DNA of 22,274 nucleotides from a virus: positions 1 through 22,274 of the IMG/VR virus record IMGVR_UViG_3300007539_007478. One strand, 5' to 3'. Positions 15,228-22,274 of this stretch are shown here, one piece after another. The notes under the pieces were generated by a model. The model saw only the letters and a program-made list of their open reading frames with translations. It ran no database searches and had not been told where the DNA came from. Within the stretch, counting starts at the first letter, position 1. The number at the start of each line of letters is the position of its first letter. A program made the translations under genes and the position numbers.

Positions 15228-17145
15228 TTATTTTAATCTCCGATTTTTCTAATTCTGATATTAAATTTCTAATTTCTGAGTTGCTCTCAAACAATAAGGA
15301 CTCTTCACTTGTATAAATAGTTTGTTTACCTTCGTAAAGACCGCGAGAAAGACTCTTCATGTCAGAGAATCCAGGTGTTATATCTTTTGGCTTTGGAACA
15401 GCAATACCTAAAAAGTTTTGCGGTCTTCCATTTCTACCATCCCCGCCTCTTTTTGATTTTGGAACGTATCTTTTTCCTTTAGACTTGTTGCTTAAAGATT
15501 TTTCTGTATATTTTCTGTCTCTGTCATCTCTCTTTGCTGGTGCTGCCAAAAGCGGACCACCTTCTTCTTCCGGAGGTGCCTCTTCTGTTTCGGTTTCTTC
15601 TGGGGCCTCCAAATCCTCTAATCCGATGCCTGCATCTAATTCTAGACCACCCTCATCAGATGGAGCGCCGAATCCTTCCGACTCATCTCCCATGTTTTCA
15701 GCAACGGCCAGTAATTCGGCTTCAAATTTTCTATCATGGAACATTTCTCTTTGATTTCTAACAAACTCTTCTTCTGATAGATCAAAAATGTTTTGAGCGA
15801 TCCACCTTCTCGAGAAGAAATTTTCTGTTGCTCCGCCAGCAATTTCAAATTTTGTTTTCCAGTGCTCCAATTCTTGCAGTTCAGCAATCTTAGAAGGATT
15901 GTTGAGTTTTAAACGAAAACTAACTAAATCATCACCTCGAAAACCAAGAGTATAGAGATGTATTATACCTATTTTCTCCAACTCTGTCAAGACGGCACGT
16001 TGAAGACGCTGAATAGTTCTAGCAAATCTGACATCTTTTTGAGCAAGTGTTGTTTTGTCTTCTTGTGTATTTTCTGAATCACTGGACAAATAAGAAGCTG
16101 GAACTTTCAATGCCGAAAATAATTTGTCTCTCAAATATTTTACGTCGTCGATGTCTCCTGTAAACTGACCACCAGCTAGAGTTTCAATCTTTGATGACTC
16201 TCCTCCACGGATAGGGATAAAGTAATCTTCCTCAACCGATAGGGGATTATAGCGAAGATCGACGCGGCCAGTATTCGCATCTACAACTTGATTTCTCTTC
16301 ATAGATGTAATTGTTTTTTGAACAAATGTCTCCACATCTTGAGGAGCGATATTGCCAACATCAATATAAAACACTCTTCTTTCGGCTGACCGAACAATTC
16401 GGTATGCCATCATTGCATCTTCCATTAAAACTAATTGACGCCAGATGCGGCGGCCAGCTTCCAAAACAGAAGTACCATATGGTGCATATTTATCATTACC
16501 AAGAATTCTAAAATGTGATATCTGCCAATTTTCAAAAGTCATCCCACCAGAATTCCATTGATATTGAACATAATTTGGATTTGTTGGATCTTCCCCTTCC
16601 ATTCTTTCAACTTCTCTTAATGGTAGTGGTATTACAGCCTTCACTCCGATTCTTTCATCAATATCTAAATATAAAATAAAGTCACCAAATTTACACATCG
16701 ATCTACACCAACCAAAAAGGTTATGATTGATGTTTAAAATATTTTCATAAAGAGATTGAAGGACTGCTTTTATTTCTTGGTTTTGGCATTGAATCCCAAG
16801 CATTGGCGACAGAGCAGAATGAGTTGTCATTTCATCAGCATAGATATCCAAAGCTGACGCAATTTCTGGCATGTATTCCATTTGCTCATAATCAACATAT
16901 CTCTCGGCACGATTCTGTTGTGCCATTATTTTAGAGTGCATCACATCAAAAGGACTATATTCTGATCTTTTGAATTGTTGACCAGAAGCTGATCGAAATT
17001 CAGTAGAATATTTATCTAATGCTGTCCTACGAATCTTTCGATTCATTTGAGTTCGCCAATTCACAATTGGGCCAGAAAATAATCTCGTAAGCCTTCTAAA
17101 AAGTTCTGATTGCGGATTGTTTGGATTCCTGTCTCTATTAGCCAT
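15208..17145 (-). CDS. Portal vertex protein, T4 gp20-like
   Basis: 645 aa, longer than T4 gp20 (524). Conserved blocks: EYMPEIASALDIYADEM (90-106), KFGDFILYLDID (152-163), APYGTSVLEAGRRIWRQLVL (221-240) followed by MEDAMMAYRIVRS, RYNPLSVEEDYFIPIRGG (298-315), GGQFTGDIDDVKYLRDKLF (325-343) and ALKVPASYLSSD (345-356). The product forms the dodecameric ring at one capsid vertex through which the terminase pumps DNA. After about residue 485 there is an extra tail of roughly 160 residues: first Gly/acidic/Pro-rich (EETETEEAPPEEEGG), then basic (about 537-570), then a helical end. The start has AAGGA in the last codons of the terminase gene. The terminal 20 nt overlap the next gene. Confidence 0.94.
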   Translation of the reverse strand: MANRDRNPNNPQSELFRRLTRLFSGPIVNWRTQMNRKIRRTALDKYSTEFRSASGQQFKRSEYSPFDVMHSKIMAQQNRAERYVDYEQMEYMPEIASALDIYADEMTTHSALSPMLGIQCQNQEIKAVLQSLYENILNINHNLFGWCRSMCKFGDFILYLDIDERIGVKAVIPLPLREVERMEGEDPTNPNYVQYQWNSGGMTFENWQISHFRILGNDKYAPYGTSVLEAGRRIWRQLVLMEDAMMAYRIVRSAERRVFYIDVGNIAPQDVETFVQKTITSMKRNQVVDANTGRVDLRYNPLSVEEDYFIPIRGGESSKIETLAGGQFTGDIDDVKYLRDKLFSALKVPASYLSSDSENTQEDKTTLAQKDVRFARTIQRLQRAVLTELEKIGIIHLYTLGFRGDDLVSFRLKLNNPSKIAELQELEHWKTKFEIAGGATENFFSRRWIAQNIFDLSEEEFVRNQREMFHDRKFEAELLAVAENMGDESEGFGAPSDEGGLELDAGIGLEDLEAPEETETEEAPPEEEGGPLLAAPAKRDDRDRKYTEKSLSNKSKGKRYVPKSKRGGDGRNGRPQNFLGIAVPKPKDITPGFSDMKSLSRGLYEGKQTIYTSEESLLFESNSEIRNLISELEKSEIKINENEAQ

Positions 17146-17148
17146 ATT

Positions 17149-18738
17149 TTATCCTTTGATTAACCAAGAATATTGTTTATATTCTTTTTGTGATTTAAAC
17201 ATTTTTTCATCTAACGATTGTTTTCTGTCGTATCCTTCCATTCCTGGGACTGATGTATTCAATTTTGTATTGACCTTTATCATTGAGTTTAAGCACGCTT
17301 TCTTGTAGTCTGATTCTTTTTGATTGACACTTAAAGCTGTGTCCTTGACCCAACAAGCGATCGCTAATGACATTATTAAGTCATCATTATATCCCCTCAT
17401 TGCTTGAGGTTTACCATTATTCCAAATAAAAGTCCGTAATTCATTAGAAAAACGAACAGAGTATACTTTAATTAGTTTGTTTCTAATGAATTCTTCTAAT
17501 TTTGCGACAATTAGAGGCCGAGTCTTAGAAGATGTCGTAAACCCAGGAACTGCCTGGTTGTCAGTTTGACCCTGGTAGCTCTCTACAAACTCATGAGTGC
17601 TTTTTATGGAATAGTATAAGTTTGGGTAATCCAAATCAATAAGCTTCTCCAGTACAGATATTCCAATTCCAACATTTTCAACCACCAATAAACAATTATT
17701 ATATTCTTTTCCAGCCTGCATTAGTACATTCGCATACATGTCTAAGTTTGGTTTACCTTGATATTCAGCTACAACTTCCATTGTTTTTAGTTTTATGATA
17801 TGGAACACAGAATAATCAGCGCCATCACCCCTAGCAACATCGGCAACTAGCAAATACGTATTTCCTGGTGTATATTCTTCCCATATCCACATATTTCTAT
17901 CAAAACTTGTTCTGTATTTTGGCTCACAAACATTGGATTCTATCCAAACAATATCATCAGGATGTATAACTGACTCACCAGAAGTATTAAAATTGCATTC
18001 AAGCTCTTGTGCTATCTCTCTTCGAGACATATTTCTGGTTTCTTTCTCAAACCACTCTTGATCTCGCTCTGGGTGAGTGTTCCATGGCAAATTTACGGGA
18101 TGAAAATCATTTGTTCCCTCATCAGCTTCAATGTATGTCTTGTGAAACCAGTTTCCTACACCATTTGGCGTACTAAGAGCAATACAACGACCACCAGTAG
18201 AGATTGTAGGGTATAAACCTGCCCATAATTCATCTAGATTCTCAATATGTGCGGCCTCATCCAAGACCAAGAGAGATAATGCCTCTGAACGACCGGCATC
18301 TCCAGAAGTTGAAGCTGCTTTTATCTGTGAGCCATTGGATAATTCAAAAGATGCCCTATTGTCAATTGATATTTCTGCCAAAATTAACCAATCTGGCAAG
18401 TTTTTTAAAATTGCTTTTACTTTTTTAACCAAGTTTGCTGCCGTTGCAAACTTAGTAGCCATTACAAGTATATTTTTATCTCGATGAAATAACATCAACC
18501 AAACAACATATCCAGCTACAATCGTTGATATACCTAGCTGTCTAGCTTTTAGAATAACATTAAATCGATAATCATTGAAATCTGTTAAGAGGTCAGTCTG
18601 ATAAGGATAAGTTTTAAAAGGTATTAGACCTTTTATCGGGTGTGATATCCTGGCATAATTATTAACAAAATAAACAGGATCTTTACCACACTTAATTATT
18701 TCAGATACTACCTCTTTCTTGGATAGTGAATGCGACAT
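17149..18738 (-). CDS. Terminase large subunit, T4 gp17-like
   Basis: 529 aa (T4 gp17 is 610). The N-terminal ATPase has an adenine/Q-motif-like YPYQTDLL (44-51), a Walker A variant ARQLGIST (65-72), Walker B LLVLDEAAH (156-164) and a coupling motif LSTPNG (188-193). The C-terminal RNase H-like nuclease has DVARGDGADYS starting at Asp300, VVENVGIG with Glu354, and YNDDLIMSLAIA with Asp452/453 as the third acidic residue. The enzyme cuts concatemeric DNA and drives it into the prohead through the portal, encoded 3 nt downstream. The ATPase and nuclease residues are all present, so it should be active. In T4 the tail sheath and tube genes separate gp17 from gp20; here they are directly adjacent. 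Confidence 0.96.
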   Translation of the reverse strand: MSHSLSKKEVVSEIIKCGKDPVYFVNNYARISHPIKGLIPFKTYPYQTDLLTDFNDYRFNVILKARQLGISTIVAGYVVWLMLFHRDKNILVMATKFATAANLVKKVKAILKNLPDWLILAEISIDNRASFELSNGSQIKAASTSGDAGRSEALSLLVLDEAAHIENLDELWAGLYPTISTGGRCIALSTPNGVGNWFHKTYIEADEGTNDFHPVNLPWNTHPERDQEWFEKETRNMSRREIAQELECNFNTSGESVIHPDDIVWIESNVCEPKYRTSFDRNMWIWEEYTPGNTYLLVADVARGDGADYSVFHIIKLKTMEVVAEYQGKPNLDMYANVLMQAGKEYNNCLLVVENVGIGISVLEKLIDLDYPNLYYSIKSTHEFVESYQGQTDNQAVPGFTTSSKTRPLIVAKLEEFIRNKLIKVYSVRFSNELRTFIWNNGKPQAMRGYNDDLIMSLAIACWVKDTALSVNQKESDYKKACLNSMIKVNTKLNTSVPGMEGYDRKQSLDEKMFKSQKEYKQYSWLIKG

Positions 18739-18743
18739 GAAAT

Positions 18744-19262
18744 CTACTTTTTATTAAATCCGCCCTCGGCGAGAAATTTATGATATTTGACCGACATAGA
18801 ATCAGAGACAGCTTCCCCAAGAGTTTCAACTCCCTGCATACCACCAATTTTGAATAATTGATGTGCCATTACGAAAGTTCTCACTCTAGAAGTGTGCTGT
18901 ACAATACACTTTGTTTCTCCTTGTGGCGTCAAGGATAATGTTTTCCCAGTTATTAATTTGAATTCTTTTCTTAAAAAGTCAGCAATATTTGACAATCTTC
19001 TTTCGCACTCTTCTTCAAATCCAGCGTCATACACATCTGAAATCTTGATGTTTGCTTCGTAGTTTATTTGTAGCATATCACCTATGATCTTTACGCCGAA
19101 TCCGTCAGATACGCGCGAATCTATAATAGGGCAACCCTCTTCGCGACTCAAGCCTAGTTCTTTTGTTTCGCCATCTTTGACAAATCTTTCATCATGTGCG
19201 CCGTCATATGCGTTAGCAGCAGCCTGGTTAATACCTTGGATAATTTCTAATGTTGTAGCCAT
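18744..19262 (-). CDS. Unknown protein immediately upstream of the large terminase
   Basis: 172 aa, soluble. It begins MATTLEIIQGINQAAANAYD and contains GAHDERFVKDGETKELGLSR, DGFGVKIIGDMLQINYEA, a helix EEECERRLSNIADFLRKEFK and a C-terminal VSDSMSVKYHKFLAEGG. It ends 5 nt before terminase and starts directly at the stop of the zinc-ribbon gene, with AGGAAAAA as ribosome binding site. The slot would suit a small terminase subunit (gp16), but I see no helix-turn-helix and no central coiled-coil layout typical of gp16. I leave it as unknown; a head or neck accessory protein is equally possible. Confidence 0.75.
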   Translation of the reverse strand: MATTLEIIQGINQAAANAYDGAHDERFVKDGETKELGLSREEGCPIIDSRVSDGFGVKIIGDMLQINYEANIKISDVYDAGFEEECERRLSNIADFLRKEFKLITGKTLSLTPQGETKCIVQHTSRVRTFVMAHQLFKIGGMQGVETLGEAVSDSMSVKYHKFLAEGGFNKK

Positions 19263-19649
19263 TTATTTTTCCTCTTTTGGTCGCCATCCAGATTTCCATC
19301 TTTCTTCTCGACCTTCTACCCACTGAATGTAGCATTTAAAACAACAATTAAATTTTGTCATGTACACGTCATCCCTAAGTTCAAAAGAATAAGAATGACA
19401 AACAGGGCAAATCCTATTGCTATCTTTAGTAAATAGTTTTTTAGATATTAAAACGCCATCAACTTCAATTTTTTCATTTTTTTCGTTATTTCTTACTTCT
19501 TTTTCGTGCAATTCTCGAATTTGTTTTTGATATTCACTTTCTTTTTCATCATTCCAATCAGCACGAGGATTTTTAGTGGCCTCTTTCCCATATTTTTTAG
19601 AAATAGCATTTTCATATTTAGCGACTTCATTTAAATCTTTTAAAATCAT
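19263..19649 (-). CDS. Zinc-ribbon protein
   Basis: 128 aa from the ATG at 19647-19649, which overlaps the upstream stop as ATGA and has GGTGA upstream. The longer upstream frame (to 19721) is rejected because it lies inside the preceding gene. N-terminal charged helical part (MILKDLNEVAKYENAISKKY), then a C-terminal zinc ribbon: CPVC at about 80-83, then NCCFKCYIQWVEGREERW with the second Cys pair. The four cysteines probably hold one zinc ion and could bind nucleic acid or a packaging partner. I recall small proteins with this CYIQWVEGREERW ending near terminase genes in marine T4-type phages, without known function. Confidence 0.75.
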   Translation of the reverse strand: MILKDLNEVAKYENAISKKYGKEATKNPRADWNDEKESEYQKQIRELHEKEVRNNEKNEKIEVDGVLISKKLFTKDSNRICPVCHSYSFELRDDVYMTKFNCCFKCYIQWVEGREERWKSGWRPKEEK

Positions 19650-20074
19650 TTTTTCACCAAATTTGTAATCACCAAAGTCGCCGCCGAACCAATCAAAAAC
19701 CCACCAAGATACCCATGCCAAGCAGCCATAGTTGGCTTTTTTGATAACAAATCATTCAAATTTTGTATTTGCTGGTCTTTGACTGATATAATTGTTTCAC
19801 ATTTTTGTCTTTCGGTATCTAAGGTTATTTGAAGCTGCTCAATTTGAAGATTAAATGTTTTTTCTTGTTTTTTTAGTTCGAAACCTAGCCTTAAATCATA
19901 TTCTTCTTTTATAAACTTATTGTTTGCTAATAGACGAGCAGTTGCTTCTGGATCAAACAAGGTGCCCACAAATGGAGAAGGTTCATTCTCTTGCAAGAAA
20001 GTAAATTTACCCTCAGAAGCATTTGCGATATTTAAAAGACTTATTGTCATTAGTATAGCAATCTTATTCCACAT
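19646..20074 (-). CDS. Secreted coiled-coil protein with C-terminal TM; possible spanin-type lysis protein
   Basis: 142 aa from the ATG at 20072-20074. In-frame starts upstream (TTG at 20098, ATG at 20086) exist, but this one begins directly at a clean signal peptide, MWNKIAILMTISLLNIANA with an A-x-A cleavage site before SEG. The mature part has a coiled coil (about 55-112) and ends in a hydrophobic segment GGFLIGSAATLVITNLVKK. So it would be exported and anchored by its C-terminus in the inner membrane. Unimolecular spanins have this order but with a lipobox cysteine, which is missing here. It overlaps the i-spanin-like gene by 11 nt, as spanin pairs often do. Lysis role is inference from topology and neighbours. 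Confidence 0.6.
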   Translation of the reverse strand: MWNKIAILMTISLLNIANASEGKFTFLQENEPSPFVGTLFDPEATARLLANNKFIKEEYDLRLGFELKKQEKTFNLQIEQLQITLDTERQKCETIISVKDQQIQNLNDLLSKKPTMAAWHGYLGGFLIGSAATLVITNLVKK

Positions 20075-20465
20075 ATTTAAACCCATATTGATTTTCAATT
20101 TCTCTTATTAATTTATCTGGTTGTAGCTTGAAGTCGCGAATATAATTCTCCACCTCTTCTTCTGAACCCTTCTTTAGATCTTCGAGAGCCCTTTCATATT
20201 CTTCTGTGATATTATTAATTTCTCTCTCATACTCTCGAAGGGCGTCCTCTCTTCTTTTTATTTCTTCTAAATGAAGGGCCTCTAAGGCAGCAATCTGTTC
20301 CTCATAACTCTCACTCATTATGTCCATATTCTTCTTCAATGTTGAATAATCGCTTTTTGAAGAAAAATATAAAGCTACCATGATTACCAAACAGATTGCT
20401 TGCCAGTTATTTGACAAGAAAGGACCAAGATTTTTAAAAATATCACCAAAATTAAAATTAATCAT
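20064..20465 (-). CDS. i-spanin-like (Rz-type) membrane coiled-coil protein
   Basis: 133 aa. A short cytoplasmic N-terminus (MINFNFGDIFKNLGPFLSNN) is followed by one TM segment WQAICLVIMVALYFSS (21-36). A long, strongly charged coiled coil follows (about 40-105; EALHLEEIKRREDALREYER), ending KLIREIENQYGFKYVE. This type II layout and size match inner-membrane spanins such as lambda Rz, which bridge to an outer-membrane partner and fuse the membranes at lysis. The ATG shares one nucleotide with the stop of the holin-like gene upstream, and the next gene also encodes an exported coiled-coil protein. A generic membrane coiled-coil protein remains possible. Confidence 0.55.
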   Translation of the reverse strand: MINFNFGDIFKNLGPFLSNNWQAICLVIMVALYFSSKSDYSTLKKNMDIMSESYEEQIAALEALHLEEIKRREDALREYEREINNITEEYERALEDLKKGSEEEVENYIRDFKLQPDKLIREIENQYGFKYVE

Positions 20466-20665
20466 TAAGCACTCTTAAATTTAACAATTGCATCGATTAT
20501 TGATTGTCCACCAATATATAAGGCACTAAGATAAAGCCAATGTTCGCTTTCAAGATTAGAGGTGAAGAGAAGGGCGGTTGCAGTGCCCCACACCAACAAT
20601 TTTCTTGATACGACTTTCTCTAACGCTTTATCTAAGGCACCTTTTGCCATTTGTGTCATCGTCAT
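20465..20665 (-). CDS. Holin-like small membrane protein
   Basis: 66 aa with an amphipathic N-terminus (MTMTQMAKGALDKALEKVVS) and two hydrophobic stretches separated by an acidic turn: LLVWGTATALLFTS (23-36), NLESEHW, LYLSALYIGGQSIIDAIV (44-61), ending KFKSA. Size, two-TM hairpin and charged tail suit a class II holin, and I recall similar LLV..TALL...L.S.HW/YIGGQ patterns in proteins annotated as phage holins. AGGAGA is 5 nt before the ATG. It leads the block of spanin-like genes, strengthening the lysis reading. No endolysin is visible in this window. Confidence 0.55.
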   Translation of the reverse strand: MTMTQMAKGALDKALEKVVSRKLLVWGTATALLFTSNLESEHWLYLSALYIGGQSIIDAIVKFKSA

Positions 20666-20676
20666 TAGTTCTCCTG

Positions 20677-22074
20677 TTATTTCTCAATTGTTATCTTGAT
20701 GTTTGCTTCATCTACACCAGCAGGAGCAGTAACAGTCACAGTTTTACTGACTGTGAAATCTTCTCTTACGGTTTCTGATATTTGATATGTGGTGTCAAGC
20801 GCTGCCCCAGTACCAGAATTATACAGTGAAGTTATTTCTGCTTGAGATAAAGCTCTCTTCCAGAATGCAAATTCATCAATTTTTTGTTCACCAGCAATAC
20901 TAGCGGGATAATCATAGCTCGATGCTGCATTAAAATGCACCCTTGCTGGGTTTGTTGACCATGTTTGAGGAACATCATTATAGCGAGATACCACTGTTTG
21001 ACTTACACCATTTATATAGATATTTACTGTCCAGTTTGAAGTATCTGAGCCGGATACAGTCATTGCGACATGAACCCACTGATCCAGAGGAAAGGAATCT
21101 TGACCACTTCCATAAATGACCCACTGATTAGTGGTTCCCCCAAGATTAATAGCATGCCAGGTTTGAAAGTTATTATTTGGAAAAGTCGCATCATTATTGA
21201 TCCACCCACCAGGGCCTACCGATGCAAAAAACCCACTCCAAACGCCACCAAGATGATCCAAGTTTGAAAAGACAGGTCTCAACAAGGAACCCTGTGCATT
21301 AGCGTTGCCATTATACGTTCTGTTGCTGGGGCTATATACCCATCCAGCAATAGTATACGAAGATCCTAAATTTAATAAATCAGAATTATTAAGATCAACA
21401 TAAGAAGCATTCGATTCAAAACTTAGTGATTTACCAATCTTTCCAGCAGGATAGCTTGTATTTCCTGAATCCTGTACAGTTCCATTGTTTGCCGCAACAC
21501 TAGAATCATTTGCGTTATCGTCGAATTTATAATAAGCAGCTAAATTAGACGAGAGTGAGTCCGTATAATCGCCAACAAGCTCGGTCACAACAACAGAAGC
21601 GTCACAACCATCATCTATAACAATTGATTCACCAGTGGACATCGTTCCAGTTGTCACCGTAGTTGTTGTCGATTGTTGTCCAAAAACTATTAAAGAAGTT
21701 TCAGAATCGAGAACCAAAGCATCGATTTGATTTGTGTCATCAGATGGTGTGCCGTCTATAAGGATTGATCCTGTTTTTGGAAATAAAAATAATCTATGTC
21801 CTGATTGAGAAGTCTGGAAATATACGTGCGTTGCCCCCGCTTCCCATTTAAAAGAAATGGACACCACAAGATTTTCAGATGTAAATGTTTGATGGCTTGT
21901 CCAAACTCCGTTAATCTTAAACCAAATGGTATAGGGAGATTGAGAATATACAAAAATACCAGTATTCCCTGATGTTTTCGATACTCCGACATCGCCACTT
22001 GGCGCATCTTGAGAGATAACTGTTGTGTCTTCTGACTCTATGAATATGTTCATTCCTTCTGATAATTCTGACAT
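20677..22074 (-). CDS. LamG/concanavalin-like domain virion surface protein
   Basis: 465 aa. The N-terminal 160 residues are beta-rich with repeated Thr/Ser stretches (STTTTVTTGTMSTGES at about 135-150). A LamG-type jellyroll follows (about 172-425), recognised by NLAAYYKFDDNANDSS (177-192), GKSLSFESNASYVDL, SYTIAGWVYSPS, the QWVHVAMTVSG strand with NIYINGVSQ, and IDEFAFWKRALSQAEITSLY (399-418). The C-terminal tail (432-465) ends in DFTVSKTVTVTAPAGVDEAN. Such domains bind sugars or Ca2+ and in phages usually occur in tail fibres, baseplate or capsid decorations, so host-surface binding is likely. No transmembrane region. AAAGGAA precedes the ATG. Its place directly before the lysis/packaging block is unusual for a main tail fibre. 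Confidence 0.8.
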   Translation of the reverse strand: MSELSEGMNIFIESEDTTVISQDAPSGDVGVSKTSGNTGIFVYSQSPYTIWFKINGVWTSHQTFTSENLVVSISFKWEAGATHVYFQTSQSGHRLFLFPKTGSILIDGTPSDDTNQIDALVLDSETSLIVFGQQSTTTTVTTGTMSTGESIVIDDGCDASVVVTELVGDYTDSLSSNLAAYYKFDDNANDSSVAANNGTVQDSGNTSYPAGKIGKSLSFESNASYVDLNNSDLLNLGSSYTIAGWVYSPSNRTYNGNANAQGSLLRPVFSNLDHLGGVWSGFFASVGPGGWINNDATFPNNNFQTWHAINLGGTTNQWVIYGSGQDSFPLDQWVHVAMTVSGSDTSNWTVNIYINGVSQTVVSRYNDVPQTWSTNPARVHFNAASSYDYPASIAGEQKIDEFAFWKRALSQAEITSLYNSGTGAALDTTYQISETVREDFTVSKTVTVTAPAGVDEANIKITIEK

Positions 22075-22113
22075 TGTTTATGATTCCTTTAAAAACTTTG
22101 TATTTGACCTATA

Positions 22114-22274
22114 TTAGCCACAGTGATAAGTACAGCCAACTAATGCTGCTTTATAACTTACTCCATTATGTTCTACTGTTTCAGTAATACTGTCCCAGTC
22201 TATTTCCTCTACGACCTTAGCAACAGTATAACTATGCAGGAGGTCGTCATCCTGAAGTTTTCCGTATCCTGGTA
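22114..22274 (-). CDS. C-terminal end of an unknown protein (partial)
   Basis: Open minus-strand frame entering from the right edge, 52 codons before TAA at 22114-22116. It ends with the sequence VEHNGVSYKAALVGCTYHCG. It shows DDDLLHSYTVAKVVEEIDWD and a Cys-x3-Cys near the very end (positions 47 and 51 of the visible part). The family is not recognisable from this fragment. The 40 nt between its stop and the LamG gene hold only that gene's leader and ribosome binding site. Confidence 0.6.
   Translation of the reverse strand, partial: PGYGKLQDDDLLHSYTVAKVVEEIDWDSITETVEHNGVSYKAALVGCTYHCG

Noticed and set aside
14920-15754. Plus-strand open frames of 110 and 131 codons opposite the portal and core genes
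   Set aside because: They lie antisense to clearly conserved genes, have low-complexity Ser/Pro or Ile/Leu-rich translations and no family features; they are shadows.
18744-19262. Small terminase subunit (gp16) assignment
   Set aside because: Only position supports it; no helix-turn-helix or gp16-like coiled-coil layout is visible.
19650-19721. Longer N-terminus (MAWVSWWVFDWFGG) for the zinc-ribbon protein
   Set aside because: It lies wholly within the preceding gene; the ATG at 19649 has an ATGA junction and its own GGTGA site.

Overview
This window is a stretch of a tailed-phage genome: a contractile-tailed, T4-related myovirus of the divergent 'marine/jumbo' kind. Every gene I can support is read from the minus strand, so the transcription order runs from high to low coordinates. 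Genes are packed tightly, with many ATGA, TAATG or 1-nt junctions. No tRNA, insertion sequence, CRISPR array or bacterial housekeeping region is visible. The DNA is AT-rich apart from the major capsid gene and the partial gene at the left edge. Strong Shine-Dalgarno sequences and a candidate spanin-type lysis block suggest a Gram-negative host, but the host cannot be named from the sequence.

Right part (22274 to about 18740): the C-terminal end of an unknown gene, a LamG-domain (lectin-like) surface protein, then a small membrane-protein block that looks like a lysis cassette (holin-like, i-spanin-like, and a signal-peptide/coiled-coil/C-terminal-TM protein). A zinc-ribbon protein and an unrecognised 172-aa protein follow, just upstream of the large terminase.

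Middle part (18738 to 8074): the DNA-packaging and head-assembly operon. It holds the large terminase (gp17-like), portal (gp20-like), two unknown proteins where T4 has gp67/gp68, a small DUF1360-like membrane protein, a 17-codon mini-ORF with a near-perfect ribosome binding site, and the prohead protease (gp21-like). A small unknown protein, a fibre-like protein, a probable ribosomal protein bS21 homologue, another small unknown protein, the scaffold (gp22-like) and the major capsid protein (gp23-like) follow. A strong terminator lies after the capsid gene.

Left part (7973 to 576): the neck/tail-completion genes (gp13-, gp15- and gp14-like). These are followed without a break by three genes that normally form a bacterial stress/sporulation set: a DUF444/YhbH (YeaH) VWA protein, SpoVR (YcgB) and the PrkA (YeaG) AAA+ serine kinase. 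The trio is joined to the neck genes by 1-nt and 4-nt junctions and closed by a terminator, so it should be made late, with the virion proteins. This PrkA-YhbH-SpoVR module inside a phage late operon is the most striking thing in the window. The phage bS21 is the second: together they suggest this phage acts on host translation and on a host stress-kinase system.
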